Numbered from the stretch's first letter, positions 8,406 through 20,034 are shown. The stretch is DNA of 64,000 bases from Noviherbaspirillum malthae (GCF_015352985.1 NZ_JACYXF010000022.1:25445-89444); one strand, 5' to 3'. A program made the numbers and translations. The notes: generated from the sequence alone by a model not told the origin.

Positions 8406-8701
8406 GTGGCTAGAGCGGATTGCAGGTCAATGTAGGGTCGCGTTCGAGCGGATCGCCGCCCCGGCCAGAAGGGATGCAGTGCAAGGCACGGTGCGCCGCA
8501 CAGGGTGGGCCTCTGGGCAAGCACCGCAACGCCGCAATGCGCCCTTCTGGTTCGACCCCTTCGCGCAACCCCGGGAACCGGCCGCCTGCGTCGTTACGAC
8601 TCCTTGCCGTAGCCCCGCTACGACGCGTCGCCGTGCCTAGCATTCGGCCGGTTTCCGGGGTTGCGCGATCCCGACATTGACCTGCAATCCGCTCTAGTCA
8701 C
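8406..8701. repeat. MITE-like element with nested inverted repeats
   Basis: The outer ends are a 24-bp perfect inverted repeat (8410-8433 and 8674-8697), extending to 28 bp with one mismatch (8406-8433 / 8674-8701). Two inner hairpins sit between: CCAGAAGGG at 8465-8473 with CCCTTCTGG at 8542-8550, and a 22-bp arm at 8562-8583 pairing with 8646-8667 with one mismatch, with a further GCGTCGT/ACGACGC pairing inside. The whole could fold as a cloverleaf. There is no credible ORF. It resembles a non-autonomous mobile element or structured palindromic repeat; I see no second copy in this window. Confidence 0.75.
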
Positions 8702-8716
8702 ATGCCTTTTCAAACC

Positions 8717-8740
8717 ATGAGCCCGGTATGCCGGGCTCAT
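8717..8740. terminator. Perfect 10-bp hairpin, possible terminator
   Basis: ATGAGCCCGG and CCGGGCTCAT are separated by a 4-base loop. It lies downstream of the minus-strand SDR gene and beyond the inverted-repeat element. No T-run follows on either strand (only TTTG on the minus side), so it may slow transcription or protect mRNA ends rather than terminate cleanly. Confidence 0.45.
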
Positions 8741-8901
8741 CGTATTGGCCGCGCACAGTGCCAACGGTACGCTCGTCAAGCTGATTGCCGCTTCCGGCCC
8801 TTGGCATGGCCTTGCCACGCTTTCGCGGTCGATAGCGATCAAGACAGCTTGGTATTGCTATTGGCGGACCATTTCGCTGTGGTGCTTTCAAGGGGAGCAG
8901 A

Positions 8902-9906
8902 TCACGCGCTGCCCGTCACGCCGCCCATCACCGGCAATACAATCCCGGTGATGTAGCTGGAGCAGACGGGTGAAGCAAGAAATACGTAGGCAGGAGACAC
9001 TTCTTCAGGCTGTGCAGGGCGCTTCATGTCAGTGGCCTGGCCGAACGTCTTGACTTTTTCCGCTGGCTGGTCGGCCGGGTTGAGCGGTGTCCAAACCGGA
9101 CCAGGCGCCACCGCATTGACCCGGATGCCCTTTGAAGCAAGATTGGTAGCAAGCGACTTGGTGAACGCATGGATCGCCCCCTTGGTCGCTGCATAATCCA
9201 GCAGCATCTCGTTGCCGTATAGTCCGGTCTCGGATCCGGAATTGACGATCGCCGAACCCGCTTTCATATGTGGCAGGGCAGCCCTGGCCATATGAAAATA
9301 CCCATACAGGTTGGTTCTGATCGTCATGTCGAAATGCTCGTCGGTGATGTCTTCCAGCGCCGATGCATGCTCCTGGAAGGCTGCGTTATTGACCAGGATA
9401 TCCAACTGGCCGAAGGCATCCACCGTTTGCTGTACCGCCCTATTGCAGAATGATGAATCCCTGACGTCGCCTGCGATCAGCAGGCAGCGTCTGCCTTCAG
9501 CCTCGACACAGCGCTTCGTCTCCCTGGCATCGTCATGTTCATTCAAGTAGACGATCGCCACGTCGGCGCCTTCGCGCGCATACAGCACGGCCACGGCACG
9601 ACCGATGCCGGAATCCCCGCCGGTGACGATGGCAACCTTGTTTTGCAGCTTGCCGCTGCCCTTGTAGTCGGGTGCCATGAATTGTGGCCTGGGGTTCAGT
9701 TCCGATTCCAAGCCAGGCTTTTGCAGATGCTGTTCCGGGTAGGGCGGCGCAGGCTGCGGCCGCGCGCCCGCCTGGACAGCGCCGTCGTTTTGGCTACCGC
9801 CCTGTTGCGCAGCATCTCGCCGATCCGTTTCATCCTGTATCTTGCGCTGCAATCGCACTGTTTCATCGATCTGCTTCTGCATGTCGCCCAAAGCCTTGTC
9901 TGTCAT
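8902..9906 (-). CDS. SDR-family oxidoreductase (YghA/GSP39-like)
   Basis: Short-chain dehydrogenase of 334 aa with a long polar N-terminal extension (about 95 residues, Gln-rich) typical of the YghA/general-stress-protein-39 branch. ATG 9906 follows AAAGGAG. The Rossmann motif TGGDSGIGRA, the NNAA motif, the catalytic Ser (VNSGS) and YAATK (YxxxK) are all present, so it should be an active NAD(P)-dependent oxidoreductase in the cytosol. Members of this branch are often stress-induced aldehyde or alcohol reductases. Its neighbours (flavodoxin-like protein, formaldehyde dehydrogenase) share that detoxification theme. Confidence 0.9.
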   Translation of the reverse strand: MTDKALGDMQKQIDETVRLQRKIQDETDRRDAAQQGGSQNDGAVQAGARPQPAPPYPEQHLQKPGLESELNPRPQFMAPDYKGSGKLQNKVAIVTGGDSGIGRAVAVLYAREGADVAIVYLNEHDDARETKRCVEAEGRRCLLIAGDVRDSSFCNRAVQQTVDAFGQLDILVNNAAFQEHASALEDITDEHFDMTIRTNLYGYFHMARAALPHMKAGSAIVNSGSETGLYGNEMLLDYAATKGAIHAFTKSLATNLASKGIRVNAVAPGPVWTPLNPADQPAEKVKTFGQATDMKRPAQPEEVSPAYVFLASPVCSSYITGIVLPVMGGVTGSA

Positions 9907-10099
9907 GTTTGACTCCTTTAACAAAGTAAATACAAATCACGGGTTCTCGATGCATTCAAGTGCTCGCCTGCACAGGTCTGCGTGCCATTTGCTTTCTGAA
10001 CAACGACAGTGGCGTTGAAGAGCTCATGGGCCGATCATTCAAGAGCGCGGCTTTCGACCGAAACGCTTGCCTTCTTCAGCGCCTCTTCCAGCTTCTCGC

Positions 10100-11170
10100 T
10101 CACTTCGGACGAGGCCTGTTCAGGCCCGCGTCCGGCATTGACAGCCGGTTCGAGCGCAACTCCCTGACGGCTTCCGTCACTGCACGCGCCACATTGCGAA
10201 CCTCTTCCTGTACCGCGTTGTCACGATCAAGCGTTTCATGGCTTAGCGCATAAGTCTCGTAATAGCCAATGTAGCGGTCCAGCCGGGACTGAACGCCGGC
10301 ATCGATCAAGCCCATCCAGTCCAGCCAGTCGGACAGGGCCCTGCGGCTGCCCTCGATTCCGGCAACATCGCCATGCACCACCAATCCATAGGCGCGGCCG
10401 GCCAGGTGCTTTGGATACGACCAGCCGGCCAATTCGAGTTCCTTTGCCTTCGAGGCGTTCTTTCCGGAGGTAGTGGTCGGATCGGGATTGCCGCCATCTG
10501 CACAAACCAGCCGGTCTATCATGAGCTTCAATGCGCTTGGCGACTGGTACCAGTACACTGGCGTGAGGATGATGATGGCATGGGCAGCGACCCACTTTTC
10601 GTAGATTTCGCCCATCCAGTCGTTCGTCTGACGCAATCCGTGATTGGGATAGCAGCTGCAAGGCCAATGGCAGAGCGGCATGGCGGTCGAGACGCAGCCC
10701 TTGCAGGGATGGATGTGCCAGTCGTAGTCGGAGACAAGCCGGCTCAAGTCCAGCACATCGGCATCGATGTCGTTTGCCACCAGCACCTCGCGGGCAATCT
10801 GCGTCAAGCGGAAGGTCTTCGACATCTCCCCGGGGCAGGTACCGTCATTGCGGTCGGCACCGCAGATCAGGAGGATGCGGGAGCGGGTCGCCGGATCCTT
10901 TTGCCTGGCTTCGGCAGCCAGCAGCTTGTCCCGCGTATCTTTCCATTCGACCGAAAGATCGTAGTCGGGATCGGCGAATTCCGGTCCTGCCTTTTGCGTG
11001 CGCGCGAGCTTTTTTTCGTTGATGTAGGTATCCCAGGCGACTTCTTCGACCTGTGCAAGCGCATGCTGCACCGATTCAAAATCGGGATGTCCGAACGAGC
11101 TAGTGAAGCGCTGGCGAAATTCCTCACGGGACAGCATGTCTCCGAATTGTCCCTTGCGCGGCATGATCAT
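10100..11170 (-). CDS. Flavodoxin-like NAD(P)H-dependent FMN reductase family protein
   Basis: 356-residue protein with an N-terminal helical extension (about 110 residues) before a flavodoxin-fold domain. That domain shows ILLICGADRNDGTCPGEMSKT (phosphate loop), a Cys-rich stretch HPCKGCVSTAMPLCHWPCSCYP, then LTPVYWYQSPSALKLMIDRL, typical of NADPH-dependent FMN reductases. The Cys cluster is unusual and might bind metal. ATG 11170 follows GAGGAGA. It lies 88 bp downstream of, and on the same strand as, the formaldehyde dehydrogenase, so co-transcription is likely. Confidence 0.8.
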   Translation of the reverse strand: MIMPRKGQFGDMLSREEFRQRFTSSFGHPDFESVQHALAQVEEVAWDTYINEKKLARTQKAGPEFADPDYDLSVEWKDTRDKLLAAEARQKDPATRSRILLICGADRNDGTCPGEMSKTFRLTQIAREVLVANDIDADVLDLSRLVSDYDWHIHPCKGCVSTAMPLCHWPCSCYPNHGLRQTNDWMGEIYEKWVAAHAIIILTPVYWYQSPSALKLMIDRLVCADGGNPDPTTTSGKNASKAKELELAGWSYPKHLAGRAYGLVVHGDVAGIEGSRRALSDWLDWMGLIDAGVQSRLDRYIGYYETYALSHETLDRDNAVQEEVRNVARAVTEAVRELRSNRLSMPDAGLNRPRPK

Positions 11171-11258
11171 CACTGTTCTCCTCGACATGGTATCCCGTTG
11201 GTAGCAAGCGCTGTCATTGCCACGGCGGCGATGACAGCGTCTTGACTTGCCGTGTCCG

Positions 11259-12398
11259 TCAGGTTCCCGGCTTGAGCACGACCTTGGTCCAGCCGTCCTT
11301 GCGTTCATCGAAATGCTGATAGCCCTCTGCTGCACGCTCGAGCGGCAGCTCATGGGAAACGATCAGGGAAGGGGTCGCCTTGCCGGCGGCAATGAGCTTT
11401 GCGAGCCGGCGGTTGTAGTTCTTTACATTGGCTTGTCCGGTACCAATGCGCTGCCCCTTGGTAAAGAACTGCCCGAAGTCGAAAACGAGCTGCCCCTTCC
11501 TCGCCAGTTCATCCTTCGCACCCGGATCTTCCGGCATGAATACGCCGACGACGCCGATGCCGCCAGTGGGTTTGACGGTCTGAACGAGATTGTTCATTGT
11601 CAGGTTGGGAACTTCATGGAGGGTATGGTCGCAGCACTGATAGCCGACGCACTCGCAGCCGCAATCCGCTCCCTGGCCACCGGTCAGCTTCATGATCTGG
11701 TCGACGCAGGAGCCGTCCGAGTTATCGATGGGAATCGCGCCGAACTTCTCCGCCAAGGCAAGACGATCCTTGTGCATGTCTACCACCATGACCATGCTTG
11801 CACCCTTGATGGCTGCCGAATGCGCCGCCATGAGCCCGACCGGACCGGCGCCATAGATGACAACCGAGTCGCCTGGCTGCACGCCTGCGAGTTCGGTAGC
11901 GTGATAGCCGGTTGGGAAAATGTCCGACAGCATGACATAGTCGTTCTCTTTCTCCTCGGCCCCCGGCGGTAGAACAAGGCAGTTGAAGTCTGCGTAAGGC
12001 ACCCGCAGCAGTTCGGCCTGCCCGCCGCTGTAAGGACCCATCTCGGCATAACCATAGGCGGCACCAGCACTGCCGGGATTGGCAATCAAACAAAAGCCCG
12101 TCCAGCCACGCTCACAGTTTTCGCAGAAACCGCACGAAATGTTGAATGGAAGACATACGCGATCACCTACCTTGATCCGTTCGACCGCATTCCCGACTTC
12201 GATGACGATGCCCATGTTTTCGTGGCCGAGAATCTTGCCTGCTTCGACACTGGTTCTTCCTTCGTACATATGCAGATCCGAGCCGCAGATATTGGTCGTC
12301 GTGATCTTCACGAGAACGTCGGTCGGCTTCTCCAGCCTGGCATCCGGAACATTGTTGACGGCGACGTCGCGCGCGCCTTTGTACACGACTGCTTTCAT
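11259..12398 (-). CDS. Zinc-dependent alcohol dehydrogenase, glutathione-independent formaldehyde dehydrogenase type
   Basis: Medium-chain dehydrogenase of 379 aa. Features: TTNICGSDLHMYEG (catalytic zinc Cys), GHENMGIV (zinc His/Glu), the structural-zinc set CGFCENCERGWTGFC, and the NAD-binding loop YGAGPVGLMAA. The insertion around CGCECVGYQCCDH and overall length match glutathione-independent formaldehyde dehydrogenase/dismutase (FdhA), which oxidises formaldehyde to formate with NAD+. ATG 12398 is supported by AAAGGAG. The substrate is inferred from the subfamily; a different aldehyde or alcohol is possible. Confidence 0.88.
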   Translation of the reverse strand: MKAVVYKGARDVAVNNVPDARLEKPTDVLVKITTTNICGSDLHMYEGRTSVEAGKILGHENMGIVIEVGNAVERIKVGDRVCLPFNISCGFCENCERGWTGFCLIANPGSAGAAYGYAEMGPYSGGQAELLRVPYADFNCLVLPPGAEEKENDYVMLSDIFPTGYHATELAGVQPGDSVVIYGAGPVGLMAAHSAAIKGASMVMVVDMHKDRLALAEKFGAIPIDNSDGSCVDQIMKLTGGQGADCGCECVGYQCCDHTLHEVPNLTMNNLVQTVKPTGGIGVVGVFMPEDPGAKDELARKGQLVFDFGQFFTKGQRIGTGQANVKNYNRRLAKLIAAGKATPSLIVSHELPLERAAEGYQHFDERKDGWTKVVLKPGT

Positions 12399-12770
12399 AG
12401 GCTCTCCTTTGGCTAACCGGCCTTTGTATGCATAAACAGTGCCGCGGCTATAGGACCTATCAGTAAACGCATGTACTGAGGAGATTAGTGCATCGCCATG
12501 GGGAGAGAAGTTGCATGTTGAGTGAAGCATCTGGATCAAGGCACCGGCTACGAAGTTACAAAAAATGTAAAGCTTGCTTGTTTGTCTAGTTCAGGAAACG
12601 TCAACCCCGGCTTGCGGGCGCCTCTGAACGAGCAACCGTTTCAACTTGCAACGTCAGGATCCGAGACAGTATTGCCAGTCCCTAAAAACGAGGGTCCGCA
12701 ACTTGCTGCGCTAGTCCCGATATACTGTTTGCCCGTCAACTTTTGGTGCCTGTCAAAGGGCAGAAACAGC
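12399..12770. other. Divergent intergenic region
   Basis: About 370 bp between the leftward dehydrogenase and the rightward hybrid kinase. The kinase frame is open upstream to 12522, but homology begins only at 12771, so this stretch is taken as regulatory. No specific operator was identified. Confidence 0.4.
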
Positions 12771-14795
<2,025 letters not shown>

Positions 14796-14845
14796 AACAA
14801 ACACTTTTCCCTGGCTGACCACTTCAGGGTCATCAATGTGCAGAA

Positions 14846-15787
14846 TCACAGCGGCTGCATGCGGTCGTTACTCGCGCTCTCAAGCAACCATTGACGAAAA
14901 GCTTCAATCGCATGATGGCCGCGACGCTGTGCCGGCACGCACAGATAGTAGCCCTTGGGCATGCTGATAGGCAGATCGAACGGCGCCATCAACTGTCCTG
15001 ATGCGAGCTCATCCTGAATCAGGCAGCGTTGAAGCACGGCGATGCCCATGTCCGCCTTGACCGCCTGCACCAGGATCGATACCTGGTCGAACCCGGACGC
15101 AAGCTTGGGTCTTGCATTCTGCACGCCGGCTTCCCGAAACCATAAGCGCCAGCGGTCCGGCGACGATGTATGGTAGAGCAGGGGTTCGCTCATCAGGTCG
15201 GCCGGAGCGGTCCATGCGCCCGCATTGCGCCGCGCGTTGAATCGGGCCGCGCTGACAACCGGCACCACCTCCTTTCCGATGACATAGTCGCAATCCCAGG
15301 TCGCCGGCCAGTCGCTCGCGGCGCCGCTCAGGATGGCCGCATCGGGACTTGCACCGGAAAAATCTTCGTCGCGACGATAAGGCGCGAAGTTGATGGAGAC
15401 TTCCGGATGACGCTGCGTGAATTCAGGAAGGCGCGACAGCAGCCAGACGCTCGCCAGCGTCGGCAGCACGGAAAGTGTCATCTGGCTCTTGCTTCCGGAG
15501 GACATAAGAATGGCACTAGCCTCTTCAATGCTGGTAACGGCTGTACGAACCTGTTCGAGATAATGACTTCCGGCGGGCGTCAAGGTGAGCTGATGCGCCG
15601 ATCTCCGAAGCAGGAGTTGACCAAAATGCAATTCGAGCCGGTGTATTGCCCGGCTGATGGCAGCCTGCGTAACGCATAATTCCTTTGCGGCACCGGTGAA
15701 ACTGCCGACGCGCGCCACCGTTACGAATGCATGCAATTCTGCCATGGAGGGCGACCGGATCTTCACGACAAAAGCCTGACCTTTCAT
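14846..15787 (-). CDS. LysR-family regulator (GcvA-like)
   Basis: 313-residue LysR transcription factor. The N-terminal winged helix shows LHAFVTVARVGSFTGAAKELCVTQAAISRAIHRLE; the substrate-binding domain runs from about residue 100 and ends in the GcvA-like HHAIEAFRQWLL. It is divergent from the Bug binding-protein gene, with 322 bp between, the standard arrangement for a LysR regulator of the adjacent transport and catabolic genes. The ligand is unknown. MAELHAFV, 14 residues in, is an alternative start. Confidence 0.88.
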   Translation of the reverse strand: MKGQAFVVKIRSPSMAELHAFVTVARVGSFTGAAKELCVTQAAISRAIHRLELHFGQLLLRRSAHQLTLTPAGSHYLEQVRTAVTSIEEASAILMSSGSKSQMTLSVLPTLASVWLLSRLPEFTQRHPEVSINFAPYRRDEDFSGASPDAAILSGAASDWPATWDCDYVIGKEVVPVVSAARFNARRNAGAWTAPADLMSEPLLYHTSSPDRWRLWFREAGVQNARPKLASGFDQVSILVQAVKADMGIAVLQRCLIQDELASGQLMAPFDLPISMPKGYYLCVPAQRRGHHAIEAFRQWLLESASNDRMQPL

Positions 15788-16109
15788 TACCTATGGTTAT
15801 GCTATTGTACAGTTTTGTTTCTTTCCTTTAAGAACAGGAAAAGCGACACTGTCGGCAATTGCATGCTTTCATGCCTGCCGATGCCAATCCCAAGTCATTT
15901 CGTGGCATGAGATCGCGTCTTTTCCCGTCTGGCCGCATTGCGCTCGTCATCCATCGCCTCGCCATGGATTACTCCCGCGCCTCGCCAGCCGAAAAAACCG
16001 GCAATCTCATCTGTCACGTCATGACTTGGGATTGGCATGAGTCTCCCGCGACGCTTTTGCGCCGGGCAGCATTCCTCCGACTATTCCGGTTCAATTCAAA
16101 GGAAACTCC
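15788..16109. other. LysR/binding-protein divergent control region
   Basis: 322 bp expected to contain the operator for the LysR regulator. An AT-rich stretch with GTTATGCTATTGTACAG near 15790-15815 is the probable promoter zone. AAAGGAAACTCC is the ribosome-binding site of the downstream gene. No full ORF is supported. Confidence 0.45.
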
Positions 16110-17093
16110 ATGAATCGTCCACGCGCGCTGCGCCGTACTCTGCTTGCAACCCTGGTCCTTTGCGCCCTTCCTGGCGCTTCGGTGTACGCGGATGAGAGCT
16201 ATCCCAATCGTCCGATCACGCTGATCGTCCCCTTCGTCGCCGGCGGTTCCACGGATCTCATTGCACGTCTCATCGCCCAGCACGCCGGCGCGCAGCTGGG
16301 GCAGACCATCATTGTCGAGAACAAGGGCGGAGCGGGCGGCAGCCTTGGCATGGCAGCCGTCAAGCGTTCCAAGCCCGACGGCTACACCATCGGCATGGCC
16401 TCCGTCAGCACGCACGGCTCCAATCCGGCTGTCTACAAGGCGCTGCCTTACGATCCGATCAAGGACTTCACCCCTGTCACGAATGTTGCCGCAGTACCCA
16501 GCGTGTTTTCGGTTAATCCCAAGGTGCCCGCGAAAACCATGAAGGAGTTCATGGAAATGGCGCGTGCCAACCCGAACAAATACACGTTTGCTTCGCCCGG
16601 CATCGGTTCGCTTGGGCACGTCAACATCGAAAACATGATGATGCAGGGTAAATTCCAGCTGACGCATGTGCCATACAAGGGTGCGGGCCAGGCTGTTACC
16701 GATGCCATCACCGGCCAGGTCGACGCGCTCACCGACAATCTGTCATCGAGCCTGCCTTTCATCAAGCAGGGCAAGCTGCGCCCGCTGGCCGTACTGAGCG
16801 CCAAGCGCTCACCCGAGCTGCCTGATGTGCCGACCTATGCGGAGCTGGGTCTCAATATGAAAGAAGCCGGCTGGTTCGGCATCGTGGTGCCGGCCGGGAC
16901 GCCGGCCGCGATTGTGACCCGGTTGAATCAGGCGATCCATAAGGGCATGGAGGCGCCGGAGTTCCAGCGCAAGCTCAAGGAAATGGGCGGCACGCCGGTA
17001 CAGAACACACCGGAGCAATTCCAGTCGCAAATCAAGGCGGCAATTGCGCGCTACGAAGAAGTCGCGAAGAAAGCCAATATCAGCCTGGACTGA
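16110..17093 (+). CDS. Bug/TctC-family tripartite transporter substrate-binding protein
   Basis: Periplasmic binding protein of 327 aa with a Sec signal peptide (cleavage near VYADE). The mature protein opens with YPNRPITLIVPFVAGGSTDLIAR, the diagnostic Bug-family start, followed by IIVENKGGAGGSLG and DGYTIG. Such proteins bind carboxylates or amino acids and feed TctAB permeases, but no tctAB lies here; orphan Bug genes are common in Burkholderiales. The next gene, four bases downstream, is an N-formylglutamate-amidohydrolase homologue, which hints at an N-acylated amino acid ligand. Confidence 0.92.
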   Translation: MNRPRALRRTLLATLVLCALPGASVYADESYPNRPITLIVPFVAGGSTDLIARLIAQHAGAQLGQTIIVENKGGAGGSLGMAAVKRSKPDGYTIGMASVSTHGSNPAVYKALPYDPIKDFTPVTNVAAVPSVFSVNPKVPAKTMKEFMEMARANPNKYTFASPGIGSLGHVNIENMMMQGKFQLTHVPYKGAGQAVTDAITGQVDALTDNLSSSLPFIKQGKLRPLAVLSAKRSPELPDVPTYAELGLNMKEAGWFGIVVPAGTPAAIVTRLNQAIHKGMEAPEFQRKLKEMGGTPVQNTPEQFQSQIKAAIARYEEVAKKANISLD

Positions 17094-17097
17094 TTCG

Positions 17098-17958
17098 ATG
17101 ACAGACCTGATCACACCATTCAATCTTTATCCGCCGGAAGGAGAGGCGATTCCGCTCGTCTGCGATTCGCCCCACAGCGGCGTTACCTATCCCGAGGATT
17201 TCCGGGCCGCTGTTCCGAGAGAGCGATTGCGCATGGGCGAGGACACGCATGTGGACCAACTTTGGCGCGCAGCTCCTCAGGTAGGGGCAACATTGCTGGC
17301 GGCAACATTCCCGCGGGTCTATATCGATGCCAACCGTACGCTGAACGATCTCGACGAAAGCCTGCTGGATTCGCCATGGCCGGAGCCGCTGCAGCCGGGA
17401 CCGAAGACCCGGCTCGGTTTCGGGCTCATCTGGCGCAACATGGACCGCGATACGCCGATCTATGACCGCAAGCTCTCGGTCGAGGAAGTAAGAGCACGAA
17501 TCGATCGTTACTATCGTCCTTACCATGCGGCATTATCGAAAGCAATTAAATCCGCGTATGACCGCTTCAGGGCCGTTTGGCACCTGAACCTGCATTCCAT
17601 GCCGAACAATGCCTATGAACGGCTCGGTATTATGAGCCCGCATCCACTGGCGGATTTTGTGCTGGGAGATCGGGATGGCACCACATGCGCGCCGGAGTTC
17701 GTGGATGTGGTTGCCGCAGAACTGCGTTCGCTCGGTTACACGGTGGCGATCAATGACCCCTACAAGGGAGTTGAACTCATTGCGCGCATCGGCGTTCCTT
17801 CCCTGAAACGCCACAGCCTTCAGATCGAAATCCGCCGCCCGGTCTACATGGATGAAAAAACGAGAGAGCCCAATAGCAGCTTCGGTTTCGTTCAGCGCGA
17901 CATGGGCGGCGTGCTGAGTACGCTTGCCGAGTATATTCGTTCGCAGTGTCGCAAATAG
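17098..17958 (+). CDS. N-formylglutamate amidohydrolase family protein
   Basis: Cytosolic metal-dependent amidohydrolase of the FGase (HutG2) superfamily, 286 aa. Motifs include LVCDSPHSG with the metal His, the MGEDTHVD acidic/His cluster, VYIDANR, and WHLNLHSMPNNAY with another metal His. Canonical FGase cleaves N-formyl-L-glutamate to formate and glutamate at the end of a histidine pathway, but no hut genes are present. It begins four bases after the Bug gene, so the two are co-expressed and probably share a ligand. The C-terminal QIEIRRPVYMDE is family-typical. Confidence 0.85.
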   Translation: MTDLITPFNLYPPEGEAIPLVCDSPHSGVTYPEDFRAAVPRERLRMGEDTHVDQLWRAAPQVGATLLAATFPRVYIDANRTLNDLDESLLDSPWPEPLQPGPKTRLGFGLIWRNMDRDTPIYDRKLSVEEVRARIDRYYRPYHAALSKAIKSAYDRFRAVWHLNLHSMPNNAYERLGIMSPHPLADFVLGDRDGTTCAPEFVDVVAAELRSLGYTVAINDPYKGVELIARIGVPSLKRHSLQIEIRRPVYMDEKTREPNSSFGFVQRDMGGVLSTLAEYIRSQCRK

Positions 17959-18203
17959 GGGAGGCGGCCGGAGTTCCCCCGTTCCGTCCGCGCGGCACAA
18001 CCTTGCGCTAAAATCTCCCGACCTGGCTGAACCAGGACGCAGGATGCAGGCCATGGCACGCCGCCAAAGCCTCGAACCGGTGCAGGTTGCCGCACGCAAT
18101 CCGGCCGCGCCTCATCTTCGCGCAACACCATGGCGCACCCTTTTTGCAACAGCCGGGCTGCGATACCTGTAACGCTAACGGCAGACAGCATGGGGATGAC
18201 AAG

Positions 18204-19748
18204 ATGGCCCGTTACACTGCTTCCGCAGCCGATGCACCGTGTGCCGTGCAAGCCCGGCCGATGGTATTGGCCGCGACGATACTGGCTTCCAGCATGGCTT
18301 TCATTGACGGCACGGTTGTCAACGTGGCTCTGCCGGCGCTGATGCATGAATTCGGCGCGAATGCGGGACAGGTCCAGTGGGTCATCGAGTCCTATGCGCT
18401 GTTTCTGGCAGCGCTGCTGCTGGCAGGAGGCAGCGCCGGCGACCGGTACGGCCGGCGCCGCGTATTCCTGACCGGCGTCATGCTGTTTGCCGCGGCATCC
18501 GTCTGGTGCAGCATGGCCGCCGGCATCCATCAGCTGATTTTCGCGAGGGCGGCCCAGGGCGTGGGTGGAGCACTGCTGGTGCCGGGCAGCCTGGCGCTGA
18601 TCAGTGCCTCGTTTCCAACGGATGTGCGCGGCAAGGCAATCGGCACCTGGTCCGCCTATACCGCGATCACCGCCGCGCTGGGGCCGGTAATGGGCGGCTT
18701 TCTGATAGAGCACTGGTCTTGGCGCGTCGCCTTTCTGGTCAATATCCCGCTGGCGCTGGCGGTACTGCTGCTCACCCTGCGTTACGTGCCCGAAAGCCGG
18801 AGCCGGGAACAGGGACCCTTGGACTGGCTGGGTGCCGTACTGGCCAGCGCGAGTCTCGGCTTCCTGGTATTCGCTCTGATCCTGTCCTCTACGGCAGGCT
18901 GGCTCGACTTGCGCGTGGCAGGCTCCCTGCTGCTGTCAGCGATCGCTTCGGCGGCATTTGTGATGCAGGAGCGCCGGCATCCGGCGCCCTTGCTTTCCCT
19001 CGCGCTGTTCCGTTCGCATGACTTTACCGGTGCCAACCTGCTCACCTTGTTTCTCTATGCCGCTCTTGGCGGAAGCTTGTATTTTCTGCCGCTCAATCTG
19101 ATACAGGTACAGGGTTATACCGCGGTGCAGGCGGGCGCCGCCTTGCTGCCGATGATTCTCACCATGTTCCTGCTGTCGCGCTGGGCAGGCGCGCTGGTGG
19201 ACCGGTATGGTGCAAAGAAGCCATTGATGATCGGTCCCATCATTGCTGCGCTGGGCTTCAGCCTGTTCGCACTGCCGACGACCGGCGGCAGCTATTGGCT
19301 GATGTTCTTCCCGCCAGTCATGGTGCTTGGCCTGGGCATGGCGATCAGCGTGGCGCCGCTCACGACGACTGTGATGAATGCCTTGGACGGCAGCCAGGCC
19401 GGCGCCGCGTCAGGCATCAACAATGCCGTATCAAGGCTTGCCGCACTGCTGGCGATTGCGCTTTTCGGCATCGTGATGAGCCTGGCGTTTCGACATGCGC
19501 TCGCGGGACTGGAACATCAGGTCTCGCCCGCGGTGAGTAGCGCGGTCCTTGCGCAATGGGACAGGCTCGCAGGCATCGACGTACCGGCCATAGCGACCCG
19601 GGAAGAATACATGGCGGTAAAGGCCGGTGTCGGCAATGCTTTCGTCCATGGATTCCGCTGGGTCATGCTGTTGTCGGCCGCGCTGGCGCTGGCGGGTTCC
19701 TATAGTGCATGGCGGCTCATAGGGCAGAACGTCAAGCGCCAAGCGTAG
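18204..19748 (+). CDS. MFS drug transporter, DHA2-type (14 TM)
   Basis: Inner-membrane proton-coupled exporter of 514 aa. The first helix has the DHA2 signature MAFIDGTVVNVALPAL, then GDRYGRRRVFLTG (motif A) and the helix-5 pattern ITAALGPVMGGFL (motif C) specific to antiporters. Length and hydrophobic pattern fit 14 helices (EmrB/QacA type). The start is placed at ATG 18204, although its ribosome-binding site is weak and the frame is open upstream to 18087. No emrA-like fusion protein is adjacent, so it may act alone. Confidence 0.88.
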   Translation: MARYTASAADAPCAVQARPMVLAATILASSMAFIDGTVVNVALPALMHEFGANAGQVQWVIESYALFLAALLLAGGSAGDRYGRRRVFLTGVMLFAAASVWCSMAAGIHQLIFARAAQGVGGALLVPGSLALISASFPTDVRGKAIGTWSAYTAITAALGPVMGGFLIEHWSWRVAFLVNIPLALAVLLLTLRYVPESRSREQGPLDWLGAVLASASLGFLVFALILSSTAGWLDLRVAGSLLLSAIASAAFVMQERRHPAPLLSLALFRSHDFTGANLLTLFLYAALGGSLYFLPLNLIQVQGYTAVQAGAALLPMILTMFLLSRWAGALVDRYGAKKPLMIGPIIAALGFSLFALPTTGGSYWLMFFPPVMVLGLGMAISVAPLTTTVMNALDGSQAGAASGINNAVSRLAALLAIALFGIVMSLAFRHALAGLEHQVSPAVSSAVLAQWDRLAGIDVPAIATREEYMAVKAGVGNAFVHGFRWVMLLSAALALAGSYSAWRLIGQNVKRQA

Positions 19749-19952
19749 CAGTGTCGCGTTGAATAACATGGTCATTGGCCTGGGCGAACCGATATATCTG
19801 TTTTGCCACGATGCCGGAGCTGATTCCCCGGTGACTTGCTTGCCCGGACGGGAGCCCCAAGGCAGCCAGCGCTGATGCAGTGCACGGCCATGCACTAGGC
19901 GACTTCGATAGTTTCGTGTAAAGTAGCGCTCCTCAAGAAATGCCTCTCATGC

Positions 19953-20029
19953 GGAGTGGTAGTTCAGTTGGTTAGAATACCGGCCTGTCACGCCGGGGGT
20001 CGCGGGTTCGAGCCCCGTCCGCTCCGCCA
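19953..20029 (+). tRNA. tRNA-Asp (GTC anticodon)
   Basis: A 77-base cloverleaf: acceptor GGAGTGG pairs with CCGCTCC (one G-U), D-loop AGTTCAGTTGGTTAG, anticodon loop CTGTCAC with GTC at 19987-19989, T-arm GGGTTCGAGCCCC, discriminator G and encoded CCA. All invariant bases of tRNA-Asp are present. Confidence 0.97.
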
Positions 20030-20034
20030 TATAC

